A stretch of 64,000 bases of DNA from Heliocidaris erythrogramma. Taxonomy: Eukaryota; Echinodermata; Echinoidea; Camarodonta; Echinometridae. The stretch covers positions 3,246,616-3,310,615 of the forward strand of contig CM046864.1 of the NCBI GenBank assembly GCA_025617745.1, read 5' to 3'. Below, one piece after another: positions 31,537 through 46,500 of this stretch. The position numbers were made by a program, and so were the translations under genes. Position 1 is the stretch's first letter. Each line of letters begins with the position of its first letter. The notes under the pieces were generated by a model. That model did not search any database, was not told the DNA's origin, and was given only the letters and a program-made list of their open reading frames with translations.

Positions 31537-34500
31537 CTGATAAGAAACATTGCAAGATGAAGACATTAAAAAAATCAGTACAGCAAATATGGAACAGATG
31601 TTAGTATTTATTTAATATTGTAATTTAAATATACTCTATAAGGGTGTATGCTTATGAAAATTAATATACCTTCCTCATCTTAAGGAATAATGTTTTTGCT
31701 CTCGCATGTAATAGTGTATCAGTAAGCCCCGACAATGATTGATTGAAATGGTTTTATTCATTATCAAACTTTGCAGCCAAACGGCTGAATTATGTCTGAT
31801 TTCCAATGATAAAAATACGATAACGGAAAAAATACACTACACATAGGAAACAGGTAAAGAAACAAAATTCAAAAGATAATGGACATGCACAGTATGAAAA
31901 TTACAATAAAAAGATCAATACAGGTAAATCTAGTAAGAATAGGAAAATTTGGAATGTGTGACATCAAAATAATTAATCAAAACCTGGATTGATATTCTAT
32001 TCGTGAGTGGAGTGCCCTCCGTATGTTCTATAGGAGGGCTTATGTTTAGGGTTATTACTTTTATTACTATTAGTAGTAGTAGTAGTAGTAGAATCATTAT
32101 TATTGTTATCATCATCATTATCATCATCTTTGATATTATTATTATCATTGTTTTTCATTATAGTCTTTGCTATTATTATTATTATCATTATTTTGATGAT
32201 TACTGTTATTATTATTAATATAATTATTTTGACTAATATTATCACCATCACCATCCTCATCATTATCATAATGATAATGATAATAATTTGTTATTTTCCA
32301 AGGTTAGCCATCTCATGTTTTGAATACTGTTCTTCCAGAGGGCTTTCTTTAAAAGAAAATGAATAGCTGCAACTCAATAATCAATAGCCTTAGAGGATGA
32401 GAAAATGTTACTGTATACGAACATCCTATCTATCATGTTTAATGTTAATTTATACGTACACCCTTTCTAGACTCAACACATTAAGCAAGTATAAGGTATA
32501 TAGTCATTTGGTTTCTCATACGTTGCCAAGATATGGAGTAGTTGTATATATAACTTGAAATCATATTGATCATTTTACTTTCGTCTTATTCAAGCTCTGG
32601 TAGGTTATTAACTTAATGCAGTTATCAGACACACTAAAATCGTATTCTGTTTTCGGCAAATTATAAGTTTATTTTAATCCTAAGACATATTCAATCTTCA
32701 CTTATCTGATAAGTTTCGATTTGATCCTAAGACATCTAGACCACTCTTCACTTACCTGATAAGTTTCGATTTGATCCTAAGACATCTAGACCACTCTTCA
32801 CTTATCTGATAAGTTTCGTTTTGATCCTAAGACATCTAGACCACTCTTCACTTATCTGATAAGTTTCGTTTTGATCCTAAGACATCTAGACCACTCTTCA
32901 CTTACCTGATAAGTTTCGTTTTGATCCTAAGACATCTAGACCACTCTTCACTTATCTGATAAGTTTCGTTTTGATCCTAAGACATCTAGACCACTCTTCA
33001 CTTACCTGATAAGTTTCGATTTGATCCTAAGACATCTAGACCACTCTTCACTTATCTGATAAGTTTCGTTTTGATCCTAAGACATCTAGACCACTCTTCA
33101 CTTATCTGATAAGTTTCGATTTGATCCTAAGACATCTAGACCACTCTTCACTTATCTGATAAGTTTCGTTTTGATCCTAAGACATCTAGACCACTCTTCA
33201 CTTACCTGATAAGTTTCGTTTTGATCCTTAGACATCTAGACCACTCTTCACTTACCTGATAAGTTTCGTTTTGATCCTTAGACATCTAGACCACTTTTCA
33301 CTTATGATAATTTTTGTTTTGATCCAAAGACATCTAGACCACTCTTCACTTATCTGATAAGTTTCGTTTTGATCCAAAGACATCTAGACCACTCTTCACT
33401 TACCTGATAAGTTTCGTTTTAATCCTAAGACAAGAGCTTTATCCAACTCTTCCTTACTCGGTTTGGTCCAAAGTTGGGTTGTTTCATGTGGTGAATTCTG
33501 CATCTACGGATACAAAGGGTTGGACGAAAGTCAAAAGTCCATGAATCTATCAAATCCATAACTTTAGGCTGTGTCTATCTCCTCTGCTATTCAGAAAAAA
33601 GTGGCACTTCTGGAATAACTTAATGTTTTAAAAGGAACCTGTGCAATCAATCAACGTGATAATTACTGCCTTTACAATAAGCATATCACAAGACCGCTGT
33701 CCGGAGACAGAAAACGATCTCATTAAGATACTACATAACCATGAATGGATATATATGAATATATACATTAAAAGGATTATCCTGAACTATCACTACAAAA
33801 TAATTTGAGAAGTATCCTGCCTTTCTGCACTGCTTAAATGTTCCGAGCATATTTTGCAATAATATAGTTATCCACATTATTATAAAGAACATCTTATGAG
33901 TATCATTTAACAAAACAGGGTAATGAATAGAATGTATGGCAGAAGGCTATATCACCCGGTATTTCAGAGCTGTTTTCTTTTACCCATCTATTTATATATT
34001 GCATCATCCCTTCTCTTCCGTGAATATAACTCTCATAACTCTTCAGAGTTTGTTGTAATATTTTCTTGCTAGATTCAATTTACTTCCTTAATTGAAACTT
34101 GAAATTCTGATACAAATTAACGCATAATTCGCCTCTTCATACTCAGATCCGAATGCCACGATGCCAATTGTAAGCCTCAGATAGGCGCGTAGTCAGGGGC
34201 GGTGGGGCGGTAGCCTCCAGCCCCTCCCCCCCCCCCCCCCCTTTCCAAGCGCCAACTAAAAATTAAAAAAAAAGCGAGAGCGAAAAAGCGGGTGGAAGTG
34301 ACAGGGGGGAGACTAAAAATGCGCTACAAGCCGTTATCTTTCTCTAAAATTTGGCTATAACGTCAAAGTTTTCGCCCCTCCCTGTACCCATTAGTAAATG
34401 TTTCAATAACTTTATTTTATCAAACGAAACCACAAATCCAAATTTACAATTTAGAAAAAATGTAAGCGAGCAAAAAACCCTTTTTAATGGCAAGGTATAA

Positions 34501-37500
34501 TTTCGTCATAACAATATACAATAAACACCTCAATATATTTCTGCAATTCAAGTTTTAGTTTTGATATCTCTCTCGTCACTATACACACCGATTCAGAGAG
34601 CTAAACATGGAAGTGTTCAGCTAATAGATAAATAATATTTCGGGTTAAGTTCAGGGACGGCCTGTCTGATTAGATAAGACAATGAGTAATTATGCTCTTT
34701 GATGGCCTCCAACAGGTGGCCCGCTATTGTTTTTGTGCATTTTGGAGCAAACCTTGGAGCTAGACACTTTTGTTTGGTGTTAAAAACCTACTATGAACAG
34801 TAAAATGAAATATGGTATGGTTAAGACCCACCAAAGACCCACCAAATTTATTTTGTTCCAAAAGGGCCCAAAAGACCAGCTACTCACTAGAGTCGAAAAC
34901 GGTGCTTTAAATGATTTTTCTCGAGGTAATAAATGTTCAGTAAATGGCTATTTTGATGGGCCGAATCTAACAAGTGATTATAGAGCATTAAACTATAGTG
35001 GCATGACATATTTTCTTTTTAAAGATATTTGAAACTGTGTTCTACCTACATGTATTCATCTAATCAATAAAGATTACATCATTTTGGGGCACCTGAAAGA
35101 ACATGGGATGCCTGAATCTATTCATTACGGCCCTTAAAAAAATTTCAGGCCCATTTTTCATGAATTAATGCAGTGATCTTAAAAAATATTGTGCTTTAAA
35201 CTGGTCTTAGTACAAAGAAGTATGTACAAACTACAATCGTTCGAAATTTCAGCATTTCATGAGAAGTTTTGAGTGCTAAAATAAAAGTTGAAAACATGTT
35301 TTGGCGAATATGACAGGATTTGTAAAACAGTCCCATACGTAGCTTTTTGTGTACTACCACTCCCATAAAGCCTTAAAGATGAGAAAGGGCAATGAATTAT
35401 GTTCATTGGAAGTTGTTTATAGCTTTCCGTTTTAACCCTCGTACACATGGTTTTATTTTGGGAGGGGCGGTCGGATTGACAAGCAGAAGGTGCACCCTTT
35501 GGGTGGGGGGGGGGGGGGTTGGGGGAGGGGTTGGGAGGGGCACCCTTGGGGGTGCGGGAGGGGTTTGGCATCTGTTCAAAATCGAGACAGGGAGACAACC
35601 GATCTATTCTATTCCGTAAAATACTGATGACTTCGTTCTTGGTTAATCCTCTGATGTTGGGCAGAGTTTCTCTCCTCTTTTTCATTATCACTACTGGATT
35701 CACTGGATTCATATTTTAATTAAGGAATAATTTGAACGCTAACATAATGGAATAACAGGGTCGCTATTCATAATCAAAGTAGAGGTTCGCTATTCATAAT
35801 GGAAGAAGAGGGTCGTTATTCATAATGGAAGAAGAGGGTCGCTATTCATAATGGAAGAAGAGGGTCGCTATTCATAATGGAAGAAGAGGGTCGCTATTCA
35901 TAATGGAAGAAGAGGGTCGCTATTCATAATGGAAGAAGAGGGTCGCTATTCATAATGGAAGAAGAGGGTCGCTATTCATAATGGAAGAAGAGGGTCGCTA
36001 TTCATAATGGAAGAAGAGGGTCGCTATTCATAATGGAAGAAGAGGGTCGCTATTCATAATGGAAGAAGAGGTTCGCTATTCATAATGGAAGAAGAGGGTC
36101 GCTATTCATAATGGAAGAAGAGGGTCGCTATTCATAATGGAAGATTCATAATGGAAGAAGAGGGTCGCTATTCATAATGGAAGATTCATAATGGAAGAAG
36201 AGGGTCGCTATTCATAATGGAAGATTCATAATGGAAGAAGAGGGTCGCTATTCATAATGGAAGATTCATAATGGAAGAAGAGGGTCGCTATTCATAATGG
36301 AAGATTCATAATCGGAGGAGAGTGCCGCCTCTGCATGGTAAAAAGGACATGTTTGTATCAGTGCATATTGTTAGGCTGCTCTATGTTTCATCATTTCCTA
36401 CCCGTGGGTTGTCGGTCTACTGAGATTATCCCAGCATATTGTTCTATAATAGGTAATGAGCAGTGACAAAATGTAATAAATGAAAGTGAACTATATTTGA
36501 GAAGTCGCAATGCTTTTGGGGTACAATTCAATTAGACGAGAACTTCTTCAAACTTAGTTACTTTTTATATGTAATTAATGCGATATGTATCTTATGTGAA
36601 TTGTTTTATGACTTTTTCATACATTTCTGTGTTGATACAGTTATGGCAACTGCCGTTTGAATTAACAAGGAACAAGGTCGGTTAAAAAAGTACAATGAAC
36701 TCATGCTTGCGTGGGAGAGGAATATCGAAAGACATATTCCAGTTCCTGGTTCGTTTTTTTTCTACATTGAAATGTTGGATTTTACATTGTTGATATGTGA
36801 CCTCCAAATTCACAATGTAGTTCAGGTATATATCAATAGATGATTCTACAAAGAGAATGTATATTCACTCATAATCACGGTACTGAAGAATTTCCTTTAG
36901 TTAACGACCTTAAACGGGCAATAGAAGATTAATGAAGATATATACTTGGGATTGAGAAGTCGCAATCGTCTCAGTGTCATATGAACCTGCTTTTATAATA
37001 CTTAAGAGACTAAGACTTACTTATGTTAACTGCTGTTTGAGGTAACAAATAAAAACGATGTTTAAAATGTACACCCAAGATATATATGTGTGGGAGGAGT
37101 ACTTTGAAAAAGAAATGTCTGGTTCGCTTGCTTTCAACAATGAAATGTTGAATAGAATAATTTTTTTTATTTCTAATATTAAAAAAATACAATGAAGCCA
37201 TAATCTGTGTGGGAGGGGGAACAAACAAATTCCAGTTTCTGGTACTTTTGTTTTTTTTTAAACATTGAAATGTTGGATTTTGCACTGTTGGTGTAAGATC
37301 TCGAAATTCACGGTATGTCAGGTATATGACTCATAATCAGACGATCCTGGTATTGAATAATGTTCTATTGTTAATGAATGGATTTAATGAAACGTGCAGT
37401 CTATAAATATTCAATAAAGCCTCCATTGACATTGAACATCATCTTTCGCATCGTTCTTGTTTGTTGTAAAATGATACCAGACACGTACTCAGCATGACCT

Positions 37501-40500
37501 TGACAAACCCGAACTGCTTTCCACAACGGCTCTGATACCATTTACTTTGTAAATGACGATATTTTTAAAGATTGGCATGTAGATAAAGGAATAAAATCCC
37601 TTGTAGAAATTACTAACAAAAAAATATATCAATTTACGTATATACAAAATCCATATTTGAAGACGAATGAAAATAATCAAATTGAAGAAAAGTGTAAGGT
37701 TTGGAAAAACACACACACAAAAAAAGATTTAAAGCTGACATTAAAATAAATGATTTTGAAACACTTTAGAAAATAACATAATTTCCAGGATTAATCATAT
37801 CTAAACATTTTGTTGATGACATGTAGATCAACTATTAATTTTGGTTATTCAGTGACAACCTAAAAGCATTCAACGGCCGTCTATTTCTTTGATTCACACT
37901 AAGGCTGTTCCATCGTGTATTCAAAAGTAATGAGGATAAGAAGTTAAAATCATACAGAAAGAAGGATCATCTAAAGAAAGAGAAGAAAGCTTGAGAGTGA
38001 AGTGAATTACTTTGTAAAAAAGTGCTCCTTCCCCTTTTGATATTTGATAAGCTCCCTGTTCAATTTGTTACGTGTCCCTTTTCAGTCGACAATTTCCCAA
38101 TTTCCTTTGAAATAAGTGTCCATTTTCCATTCTCATAAGTGCCTATTATAATCTCTTGTAAGTGCCCTGTTTTCTTGGCGCCCCTCCCCCACTTTGGAAG
38201 TCACCTGGTTGCCTCTGAAGACAAGACTAGACTACAAGCATACCACCTCAGCCCCTCCCCCAGAAAAGAAATATATATAAATGGCTGACATGTTAATGCC
38301 AGAGTCGTCACTCAATATTAGTAGGCGAGGGAGGGGGGGGGGGGGGCAATTCACATTTAATGATGTATTTATCCAGTAATATCTATATTGTTTCATGATA
38401 ATTCACGTCAGGATTACTCCACGTTTGTTCCGTCCCCTTCATGGTAATTTTCAGTCGGCCAAGTTTTAATTTATTATGTATCATTCGTGTGTGAACCTGT
38501 ATACATGTATCGGGCCAGGGGGTTGACCTTTCTCAGTAAAGCGAAGAATGAGGCTAGGGTCTGAAAGGGGTATATTTTTAAACGTAAAAACCACTCAAGT
38601 TTTCAACCTTTAATAGTTTGGTTTGGCATGTGTATCAGCCATTGAGAAAAATAGAGTAATAATATTGATGTATGAAGTAGGCATGTTCCTACATAACAGC
38701 TTTGAGGCGTGCACAGTGCAGTGTCTTAAAATGTCAAAATGATGTGAAATCAACTTTAGAATCAATTATAGACCATATAAAAGCATTTTTACATGTTTGC
38801 GCGTATGCACGTACATGTGCATATTGTTGCACGCGCGCATACTAGTATACTATTAATACATGGTTGGGAGTGCGTTGCCAGATCACACTAATGCACGAAC
38901 TCACATCCATGTATTAATAGTTTTATAAAAATGGGTCGGCAATATGATTATGAAGTCTATAAAAATGGTTACGAACCCCATATAATCCCCAAGAGTCGCA
39001 CAGTAATGGAGGCTGCCATTTGCTTTCCTGGATGACATCACAGAAGTTAAGCGCATGCAGCCAACAAAAGTCATGCGCATTTCATTGCGCGCATGTAATC
39101 CCTGCGCTAAAATGACAATTAAACTAGGCGATTTCATTGCGGTTTAAGTTTGCACGCACCAGAGGTACGCGTACGCGCAGCTCAGCCGTGGTTTAGAGCC
39201 TTTTTGTCGTATGTTATCACTTTTTTTTGCACGGTCACGTGGTGTTATTTGACCAATCAGGATGGCAACATTCTTGAACCTGTTTTATAAACGGTTATAA
39301 TGCACGCACCAATTGCAAATATTCAACGATGAACTATATATAACACATGCAAACTGTATTCCAGTCATTCTAAGGCAATTTTACCGCTTGTGCGCGTATG
39401 CGTGCGTTTGAGACAATATTCTAGAAATCATGTAAACCAATTAAAATGCTAAAACAATCCAAGATAAGGTATTTTCATGAAGTATACGGAACTTAAAGTC
39501 ATGTTTTAATGTTTGAAATAGCCCAAAACATGCCCCAAATTGATTCTAGACCATTTTGAAAATTTTCAGGTTTTCGCGTGCGGAACTTCACCGACACACC
39601 TTATGTTCAATTAATTGCACTTTTAATTAACTTGCATCATGCCAAATATGGTTATGACTGTCCATTGCCGAGAAATAGTATTATTATGTTGGATTTTACA
39701 AAATGGCGCCTAGATGACGTCACGGTGCATTGACTATTTGAAAAAAACTTCTGTGCTGAAACTTTGACCATATCTACCATTGTACCAAATTTAAATACAT
39801 TTGACAAGTCTATTAATAAAGAAAAAATGTATCTCGATGGTGCACGACAACCCCATTTCCGACTAGACTATATCTTTATCTCCTTCTTCTCTACCGCCAA
39901 TTGATTGTGGACAGTCCTGGCCATTCCTGGCCCCCGGCGAGACGCGAATGTTTAAACCATAGACACGTATGCGCTGAATACTTTCTTTCTATCGTGAATT
40001 GAAAAATGAAATTATTGTATGGAAATAAATTTGTAAACAACATGCCTGGTTGACAATTAAAGCATATTAGAGCTTCAATAAAACCAGTCTGACAATAGAG
40101 CGAACCCTGTTAAATGCTGTCCCAAAATAGTCACACCATCTGAGATTTGACCCCATGAAATCCATGTTATTCACAAAAGCTTGTCAGCCTGAACGAGATG
40201 CCGAGTTTGTTTCCTTTCAACATGGGAATTTCAGTTGTACAGTGTTGGTGTTTGACCTCGAAAATAACGGTAGGTAAACTATAATAACCTAGCAAAAATT
40301 ACCCGTAGTACCATTGGGGGGGGGGGGGGGTCTTCTCCTCTCATGGACCTACTCGAGACCAAGTACCCATTCACACTGAAAGGTAATTAGTTTATTGATG
40401 AAACATATTTGATCCATTGATTCATAGCAGACTTCTCTTTAAATATACACTATGAACACGATGACAAAAGAGAGCGGACAAAATATACAGCTCCTCATTG

Positions 40501-43500
40501 TACCATCCACAATTGTTCTGGTAGACAAAAGAACATCCCTTCATTGCTATTATGTAAAATAATTAGAACAGGTGAATATGCATGTGACACCTGTTCTACA
40601 TATTTTTATATATTAGCAACGAAGGGATGTTCTTTTGTCTACCAGAACCAGTGTGGAAGGTACAATGAGGGGCTGTATATTTTGTCCGCTTCTTTGTTTG
40701 CCATGTTCATAGTGATAGATAGGAGGTTTAATTTAATTAGCATATTAGAGGTTAAACTGGGGGAAGAACTTGAATATCATTCCAGAGTGAAATAAAAATC
40801 TAACTATAGAATGGAAAAAATGTATTGTACCACTGTGTATTTAGTAAGCAGTTAAGAGGCAATTATAAAACTGTTATCATTACATGTATTAAGTCGAAAA
40901 TAAATGTGTAGGTATATGTAACCTACAATGTACAACGGATTTTGTTGTAGTTCTCCAATTAAAGGTTGCTCAAACATATATAGTGGAATGTTTAAAGAAG
41001 CGAGAGAGAGAGAGAGAGTGTGTGTGTGTTTACCCGGTGTGATAAAAATTGATAAGATTTATAGGGCTTCCACTGGCATGTTTAGGTTTCTGATATTTTT
41101 TCCCCTTGTAGGTTAAGTAGTTATGCATTGAGGGAATAGAACCTTAGATATTACGATTATACGATATACGTTATATGGGCATCTGCACTTATTAGAATAC
41201 AATATTCAGTTTCCATTCAAATAAATAACAGTATTGACAGGTGTATTCAGATTCAGATTTTATTGACTGTTTTCAATCATATTAACATAATTTACATAAT
41301 ACTGTAGTGCATAACATAAATTGAATACAATAATAACTAAATATAACAATATTTTTCCATAGATATGGCACAATATAAAATTTCAATAAGTTAAAAAATA
41401 TGCACAAATATTGACTTATTTAGGGATGTTGAAAACAGTTGGACATGTTTAAAAGCAAAGCTTGTATATTACATGTCCAGAAACTTATATAACTTAATCA
41501 CGAATGGGTCGTTCAATAATATTAAATTCATAAAGCATCATTACGAGAAGCGAATTATTGATAAGAGAGAATTGATAAGTGAGTTGAGTTAGAAGTACTA
41601 TTGCCTCAACCCACAAGAAAAACTAAGTGTGAAAGTAAAGTGGAAGACGATGTGGAAACAAAAGAGAATGAAAAGAAGGAGGGTGGAGGAAGGAGGAAAA
41701 TGAAAGATAATGAGTGTGTCTGTGTGTGAGAAGAAGGAAGAGAGAAGGCAGGAAAGAGAACGGGTGAAAAGGGAATAAAACAGAGAAGAGAGAGGGAGAT
41801 GGAGAGAGAGAGAGTGAGAGAGAGAGAGAGAGAGGTGGGTCCTGCTCGCTCAGTTTGAATTCATTGCGTATAGTTGAAGAAGATGTTTCTTCAACATGCT
41901 TTTGAAACAGTTTAGACTTTGGGAGTTGACTATATCGCTGCTAAGTGAGTTCCAGTATTTCGGGCAGTAGAAAGAGACGGTTTTGTGTGCAAAGAGAGTG
42001 CGGGTGAGGGGAAGGTGGAAATGGTTGGATTGTCTTCTTGGGTATGTATGTATGTAATTGTTTCGTGTGAAGATGTTAGATCAGTGGCGGATTTAGGGGG
42101 GCACATCCGGCCGTGCCCCCCCCCCCCCTCATGTTTAGAACGAAAACTTTTTCTTTTTTTTTTTCCCTTTTTCTTTGCTTACCCCCCACCCCACCCCACT
42201 CGACATCGAAGCCGAAATAGAGCCGTTCCCGATGTCCGATGTGACTGAAATTCAGGAGCTAGTTTTCAGATAAGATCTAACCATGATCATGTACATGCAC
42301 TGGACGTGGACGGAAACACACTGACTGAAGGCCGAGTGTGTACATGTAGATCTATATACACGCGGTACAACGGTTCATTCATCAGCATATAGCCTTATAA
42401 TGTGTATTAGGCATGCAGCTTCAAATAAACGGTGCACGCTGGAAGCGTACAGTACGTGAAACTTATGTAATTTCGCTGACCCGATAAAGGTCGAAAGGAC
42501 TGGGAACTTCGAAGCTTGACTCGGGGCCTGCCAAAGAAATTTACGAATTGTAAAAAAAAACACCTTTAAATAATACGACCAAAATACCAGGAACAACCCC
42601 CCTCATGACAATCTGGGAACAATTTTACCAAGTTAAAAAAAAATCCAGCTCGATTGAGTGGAAAATCACGGAGAAAAGCGCTTACGGACAGGCAGACACA
42701 CACACATTAGCCGAATTTTATAGTAAGGATACATTTTTTGCAGGCCAATTGACCGCTTCTGTAATGTTTATGCACATATATTCTCTGAGCACCTAGTGAC
42801 GAACTATTCCATGAACCTGCTTTTTATAAATGAGCCTCAATGCTTGGAATCCAGTTTGCATACATTATTTGTTGCTATGTCCAGCAAGCTTTCAGGTTGT
42901 CAAGAACAACCTTTGTTTGAAAGGTATGTATAAAATTTGCATACATTACCGAAGTGGTCTATTGATTGTGGACAGCGACCCGTTTTGGCCCCCAGCGAGA
43001 AGCCAGTGTTAGGCTACTTTAAACCACAGACATACATGCATGGGTTAAATGCTTTCTTTTGATTGGTGACTGGGCGTTTTGGAGTGCGCCTGTAATCCAG
43101 CTAACAGTGGAAGTTATAAACTGATTCAGCGGACCCAGGTTCGAGACTGAGTCACGTCTTTCGGATGGTGACGTTAAAGGTCGGTCCCCAGACGGAAATA
43201 ATCATATCTGATAAATAAATAAATAATAACGTTTTATTTTACCCAGGGTAGCCACTTCAATTATCAAACTGTTCTTCCAGCGGGCCTGCATAACATAATA
43301 TGTTATTATTACCTTTCTCCATTCTAATATGCCGAGCGTCTGGCTAGAAAGCAGAAGGTCCCATTTTTTAAGTCTTTGGTATGACTCGGCCGGGGCTTGA
43401 AACCCACGACCTCCCGTTCATGATGCGGGCGCTCTAATCAACTGAGCCAACATGCCCGGTCCCCATAATCTGATACACGTCTGTAAAAACCCAATTACAC

Positions 43501-46500
43501 ACACACACATTTTGATTTGTGAATTCACCATGAATTTAATGTATAGAAATACATTTGTAAAAAAAAACATTGTTGACAAAGCGTATTAGAGGTCCAATAA
43601 AATCAACTTTTGTAATGTATACAAATTTATGCACATATATTCTCTGAGCACCTAGTGACTAGCTATTCCATGAACCTGCGTTTTATAAACGAGCCTCAAT
43701 GCTTGGAATCCAGTTTGCATACATTATTTGTTGATATGTCCGGCCTCCGGCAAGCTTTCAGGTTGTCAAGAACAACCTTTGTTTGAAAGGTATGTATAAA
43801 ATTTGCATAGATTACCGGAGCGGTCTATTTTTTAGTATGCAGCATTTGATGAAATCAGGGCCCCTCTATTTTCTACGGTTCGTCTCAATAGACCGCTTGC
43901 ATTTGACAAAATGGCGCCTAGATGACGTCACGGTTCATTGACTATGTTGAAAAAATTTCTGTGATGAGACAATAACAATATCTACCACTGTATCAAATTT
44001 GAATACATTTGAATAGGCCACTTTCGAGCTATTGTGCGTACAAAAAGTGGGTAGAAATAAAAATAAACTAGAGTTGAACAAATACAACTATACAGGTGGG
44101 CTGGGAGAGAGTCTTGAAATGCGATAGTTTTCAACCTTTAATTAGTTTGGTTTGGCATGTGTATCAGTCATTAAGAAAAATAGAGTAATAATATTGATGT
44201 ATGAAGTAGGCATGTTCCTACATAACAGCTTTGACGCGTGCACAGTGCAGTGTCTTAAAATGTCAAAATGATGTGAAATCAACTTTAGAATCAATTATAG
44301 ACCATATAAAAGCATTTTTACATGGGCGTAATGCGCGTACTAGTATACAAATAACACACGACTGTGAGTGCATTGGTTAAAATTAGCGCACGCGATAAAC
44401 TTTAGAATTGTATGAAGCCACGACGCATAGCGGAGTAATTTGGGACAATTCTGAAGTTATCAAGTGAGCTAATTTAACCAATGAACGAACGAGAGCCGGG
44501 TGTTATTTGTTTTATAAAATGAAATGTATGGATCCTTGTCGTTTGATAAATTACTAGAATCTAGATCTATACTCAGTTAGATCTAACGAAACTAACGTTA
44601 GGTAACTAACTTAGTCTTACTCTTAGTTTTACTCTTAGACTCAGTCTTACCTTTTTTAGATCTAACTCCCGAATCTAACTTAGATCTAACATCAGAACAT
44701 CACATAAGCGCAGCCAACAAAATTCATGCGCGTTTCAGTGCGCGCATGTAATCCCTGAGCTAACATGACAATTAAACTACGCGATTTCATTGCGTTTTAA
44801 GTTTGCACGCACCAGAGGTACGCGTACGCGCAGCTCAGCCGTGTGTTAGTACCTTTTTGCCGTGCGTTATTACTTTTTTGCACGGTCACATGGTGTAATT
44901 TGACCAATCAGGATGGCTACATTCTTGAACCCGTTTTATAATGAACTATAACACATGTAAAGTCTCTTCCAATCTAAGGCATTTTTACCATTTGCGCGAG
45001 TATGAGCGTACATGTGCGTGCGCGTGCGATTGAGAAAATAATTTAGAAATCATGTAAGATCAATTAAAATGCTAAAACAGTCCAAGCTAAGTCATTGTCA
45101 TGCTGAATAAGGAACCAGCGCGCGGAAAATTTTGGAATGTATAAAATGGCCTTAAACATGCCCAAAGTTGATTATAGACCATTTTGAGCATTTCCAGATT
45201 TTGCGCGCGCGCAACTTCACCTACGCTCACATACGTGCACACACATTATGTTCAATTAATTTCTTTTTTAATTAACTTTTGCTCTTACTAGTGAAAGAAG
45301 TTAGAAAAATGGTTCGAGAGGCGAAGAAAGGCAAACGAAGTGAGTACCCCATATTTTGAAGGCAATGTAGATAATCCATTGTATGATTTAGTCATTGGAA
45401 ATATTGCAGGTGTCAGGAAAACTGGAGAAGTGGATCCGAAGTGGACGATCACGAGAGTCGAGGACGACATGTTACCGGTCAAGGACGATGGTTCATCATT
45501 TTGGAATGGCGGTCCGAATGACAGAAGAGTGGAGGCTTCTGAGGAGCGGCAGCAAGCACCCTCTGCATCGGTAGGCACAGAACAAGGTCCAACATCGGAT
45601 ATCTCCGAGGCATTGGATCACGAGACGGTACCTGACGTAGACCAGCAAGACAACCAGGATGACAACGTCAATCAAAGTGAATGGAGTGGTTCGACAGGCG
45701 AGTCACCTACAGCTAGATAGGTGGAACAAGGCGCAGACCTTGAGACCCGTGGAACTAAGAGACGCAAGGTTCGACCTCTGATGCGATTGGGTTCTTCCGA
45801 GCAACCAGAGAAAAACGCCTACTCCCCAAGAAGTCATTGAAACCCAACAGGCAGATGGAACTTTGTAGAAGCTTAGAGGGTTTGCAGACAAGGGTGAGTC
45901 TAAAATAGTAGGGAAGAATAGTGAAGTACGATTTTATCTTCGTAATGGTCTTCTCTTTCGTGAGTACAGGTCATCGAGTATTTTGCAGGGTAAAACCTAC
46001 AATCAGCTGGTGGTACCCAAGCCATTTCGACTCCCAAGTTCTCCGACTGGCTTACGACTATGCCTTGTCTGGACATCTGAAGACTAATAAGACTACTGAC
46101 AGGATTCTCACCCAGTTCTTCTGGTCTGGATTACAGCTTGATGTCAAGCGATACTGTGCATCCTGTGACGCTTGTCAGTGCACGACTCCGAAAGGGAAAG
46201 TTGCTAAGGTACCACTTGTCGTGCCCCCTTTGATAGATACTTCTTTTAAGAGAGTAGCGGTAGATTTGATAGCGCCTATAGATCCCATTTCAGACCGAGG
46301 AAACCGGTATATCTTGACTATAGTCAGTGGCGTAGATACGAACACAGTTTCTATTGTTAGTGGGGGGATGATGAATAGATCCCCCCCCCCCCCCACTAAC
46401 AATGGATAATTATGCATGCCTACGCCCATGACTATAGTTGATCTAGCTACTCGTTACCCGTAAGCAGTATCTTTGCCTCGTGTAGCTGAGGCCATGGTGG

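Larger units (their letters stand above)
42955..45255. repeat. Dispersed repeat D, copy 2, rearranged and interrupted
   Basis: Counterparts of copy 1 in a different order: 42955-43605, 43905-44020, 44131-44325, 44697-44945, 44945-45255. Interrupted by a SINE, a MITE and a TTAGATCTAAC-rich stretch (44565-44695) missing from copy 1. Confidence 0.65.

Noticed and set aside
31537..31555. ATG at 31555 as the start of the glycosyltransferase
   Set aside because: It lies in the polypyrimidine tract of intron 3; the acceptor at 31537 and exon 3 phase give a better model.
32665..33447. CRISPR array or satellite unrelated to genes
   Set aside because: Units are contiguous with no spacers, and the unit equals the exon 3/intron 3 junction.
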